Assembly (NCBI GenBank): GCA_018268545.1
Contig: JAFDWI010000335.1
Coordinates: forward strand, 1 to 14,372
Length of the DNA stretch: 14,372 nucleotides
Reading direction: 5' to 3'
Origin: Actinomycetota bacterium
GTDB taxonomy: Bacteria > Actinomycetota > Acidimicrobiia > Acidimicrobiales > Iamiaceae
Shown: in pieces, positions 14,157 to 14,372 of the stretch
Layout of the letters: every line of letters starts with the position of its first letter
Position numbering within the stretch: the stretch's first letter is position 1
Translations under genes and position numbers: made by a program
The notes under the pieces: generated by a model
Databases searched by the model: none
The model's input: only the letters and a program-made list of their open reading frames with translations
What the model was told of the DNA's origin: nothing

Positions 14157-14161
14157 CTCCT
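14157..14161 (-). promoter_or_regulatory. Ribosome binding site AGGAG fixing the GTG start at 14147
   Basis: CTCCT on the plus strand gives AGGAG on the minus strand, 9 nt before the GTG at 14147. The longer frame starting at 14255 would overlap the divergent dehydrogenase start and has no comparable site, so the shorter protein is preferred. Confidence 0.7.
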
Positions 14162-14245
14162 GTCGGATACGCGGTTGGTTCAGAGCCCGTACGATGAACC
14201 TGGCCGGCGATCGATCGACAGCCGGATTCCGATCAGGGGAAACAG

Positions 14246-14372
14246 ATGCTAACACCGCAGGATTTCGACCGGTTGTACATCGACGGGGCGTGGGTGGACC
14301 CTGTCGGAACCGAGAGCATCGAGGTGATCGATGCGACGACCGAAGCGGTCATCGGTCGGATCCCCGCGGGCG
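14246..14372 (+). CDS. Aldehyde dehydrogenase family protein, N-terminal part only
   Basis: The frame begins at ATG 14246 behind AGGGGA (14235-14240) and runs off the window after 42 codons. It reads LYIDGAWVDPVGTESIEVID and continues to VIGRIPAG, the usual N-terminus of NAD(P)-dependent aldehyde dehydrogenases (IDG-x-W followed by VIxPATE-type and IG-x-x-P segments). The Rossmann fold and the catalytic Cys and Glu lie outside the window, so the subfamily and substrate cannot be told. It diverges from the coiled-coil membrane protein gene with 98 bp between the two starts. That interval contains TACGAT (14190-14195), a possible -10 for this gene, but no good -35 at the right distance. Confidence 0.85.
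   Translation, partial: MLTPQDFDRLYIDGAWVDPVGTESIEVIDATTEAVIGRIPAG

Overview
The window is GC-rich, densely packed, plasmid-free-looking chromosomal DNA. Leaderless or GTG starts, an AgpS-like flavoprotein with a Trp-rich N-terminus, an Eis-like acetyltransferase, actinobacterial-type envelope membrane proteins and the overall protein style point to Actinomycetota. An Acidimicrobiia-like lineage is my best guess, but this is inference and no marker gene settles it.

Layout. The left edge (3-293) is the C-terminal end of a PIN-domain (VapC-like) protein. It converges with an AgpS-like FAD oxidase on the minus strand (319-1914). That gene shares a 70-bp divergent promoter region with icd, the E. 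coli-type NADP isocitrate dehydrogenase (1985-3277). A strong hairpin follows icd, then a zinc-free quinone-oxidoreductase-type MDR protein (3391-4452). Next comes a short 5' fragment of a thiolase-like gene (4518-about 4650), which ends abruptly where the 3' end of an Eis-like GNAT acetyltransferase (minus strand, 4654-5916) begins.

The 366 bases between the GNAT gene and the next gene (5917-6282) are the most unusual part. They hold the C-terminal remnant of an XRE/HigA-like antitoxin, a 67-nt near-perfect palindrome built from two CCCGAA-N-TTCGGG sites, and two further small inverted repeats in the presumed promoter of the next operon. With the thiolase stub, this makes both flanks of the acetyltransferase gene look rearranged.

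A plus-strand cluster follows: a D-aminoacylase-family amidohydrolase (6283-8019), an ABC1/UbiB atypical kinase (8031-9425) and a flavin reductase-like flavoprotein (9453-9953). It converges with a three-gene minus-strand operon (14147 to 9968). In transcription order this encodes a coiled-coil multi-span membrane protein, a four-helix holin-superfamily-IV protein, and a 797-residue fusion of a membrane region, a degenerate kinase-like domain and a YbhN/LPG-synthase-type flippase-like domain. The right edge holds the first 42 codons of an aldehyde dehydrogenase, divergent from this operon.

The genes are mainly central carbon metabolism, redox and lipid metabolism, and envelope functions. I see no phage, CRISPR, rRNA, tRNA or intact transposase gene. 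The candidates for something less ordinary are the palindrome-bearing interval at 5948-6282 and the pseudokinase-flippase operon.
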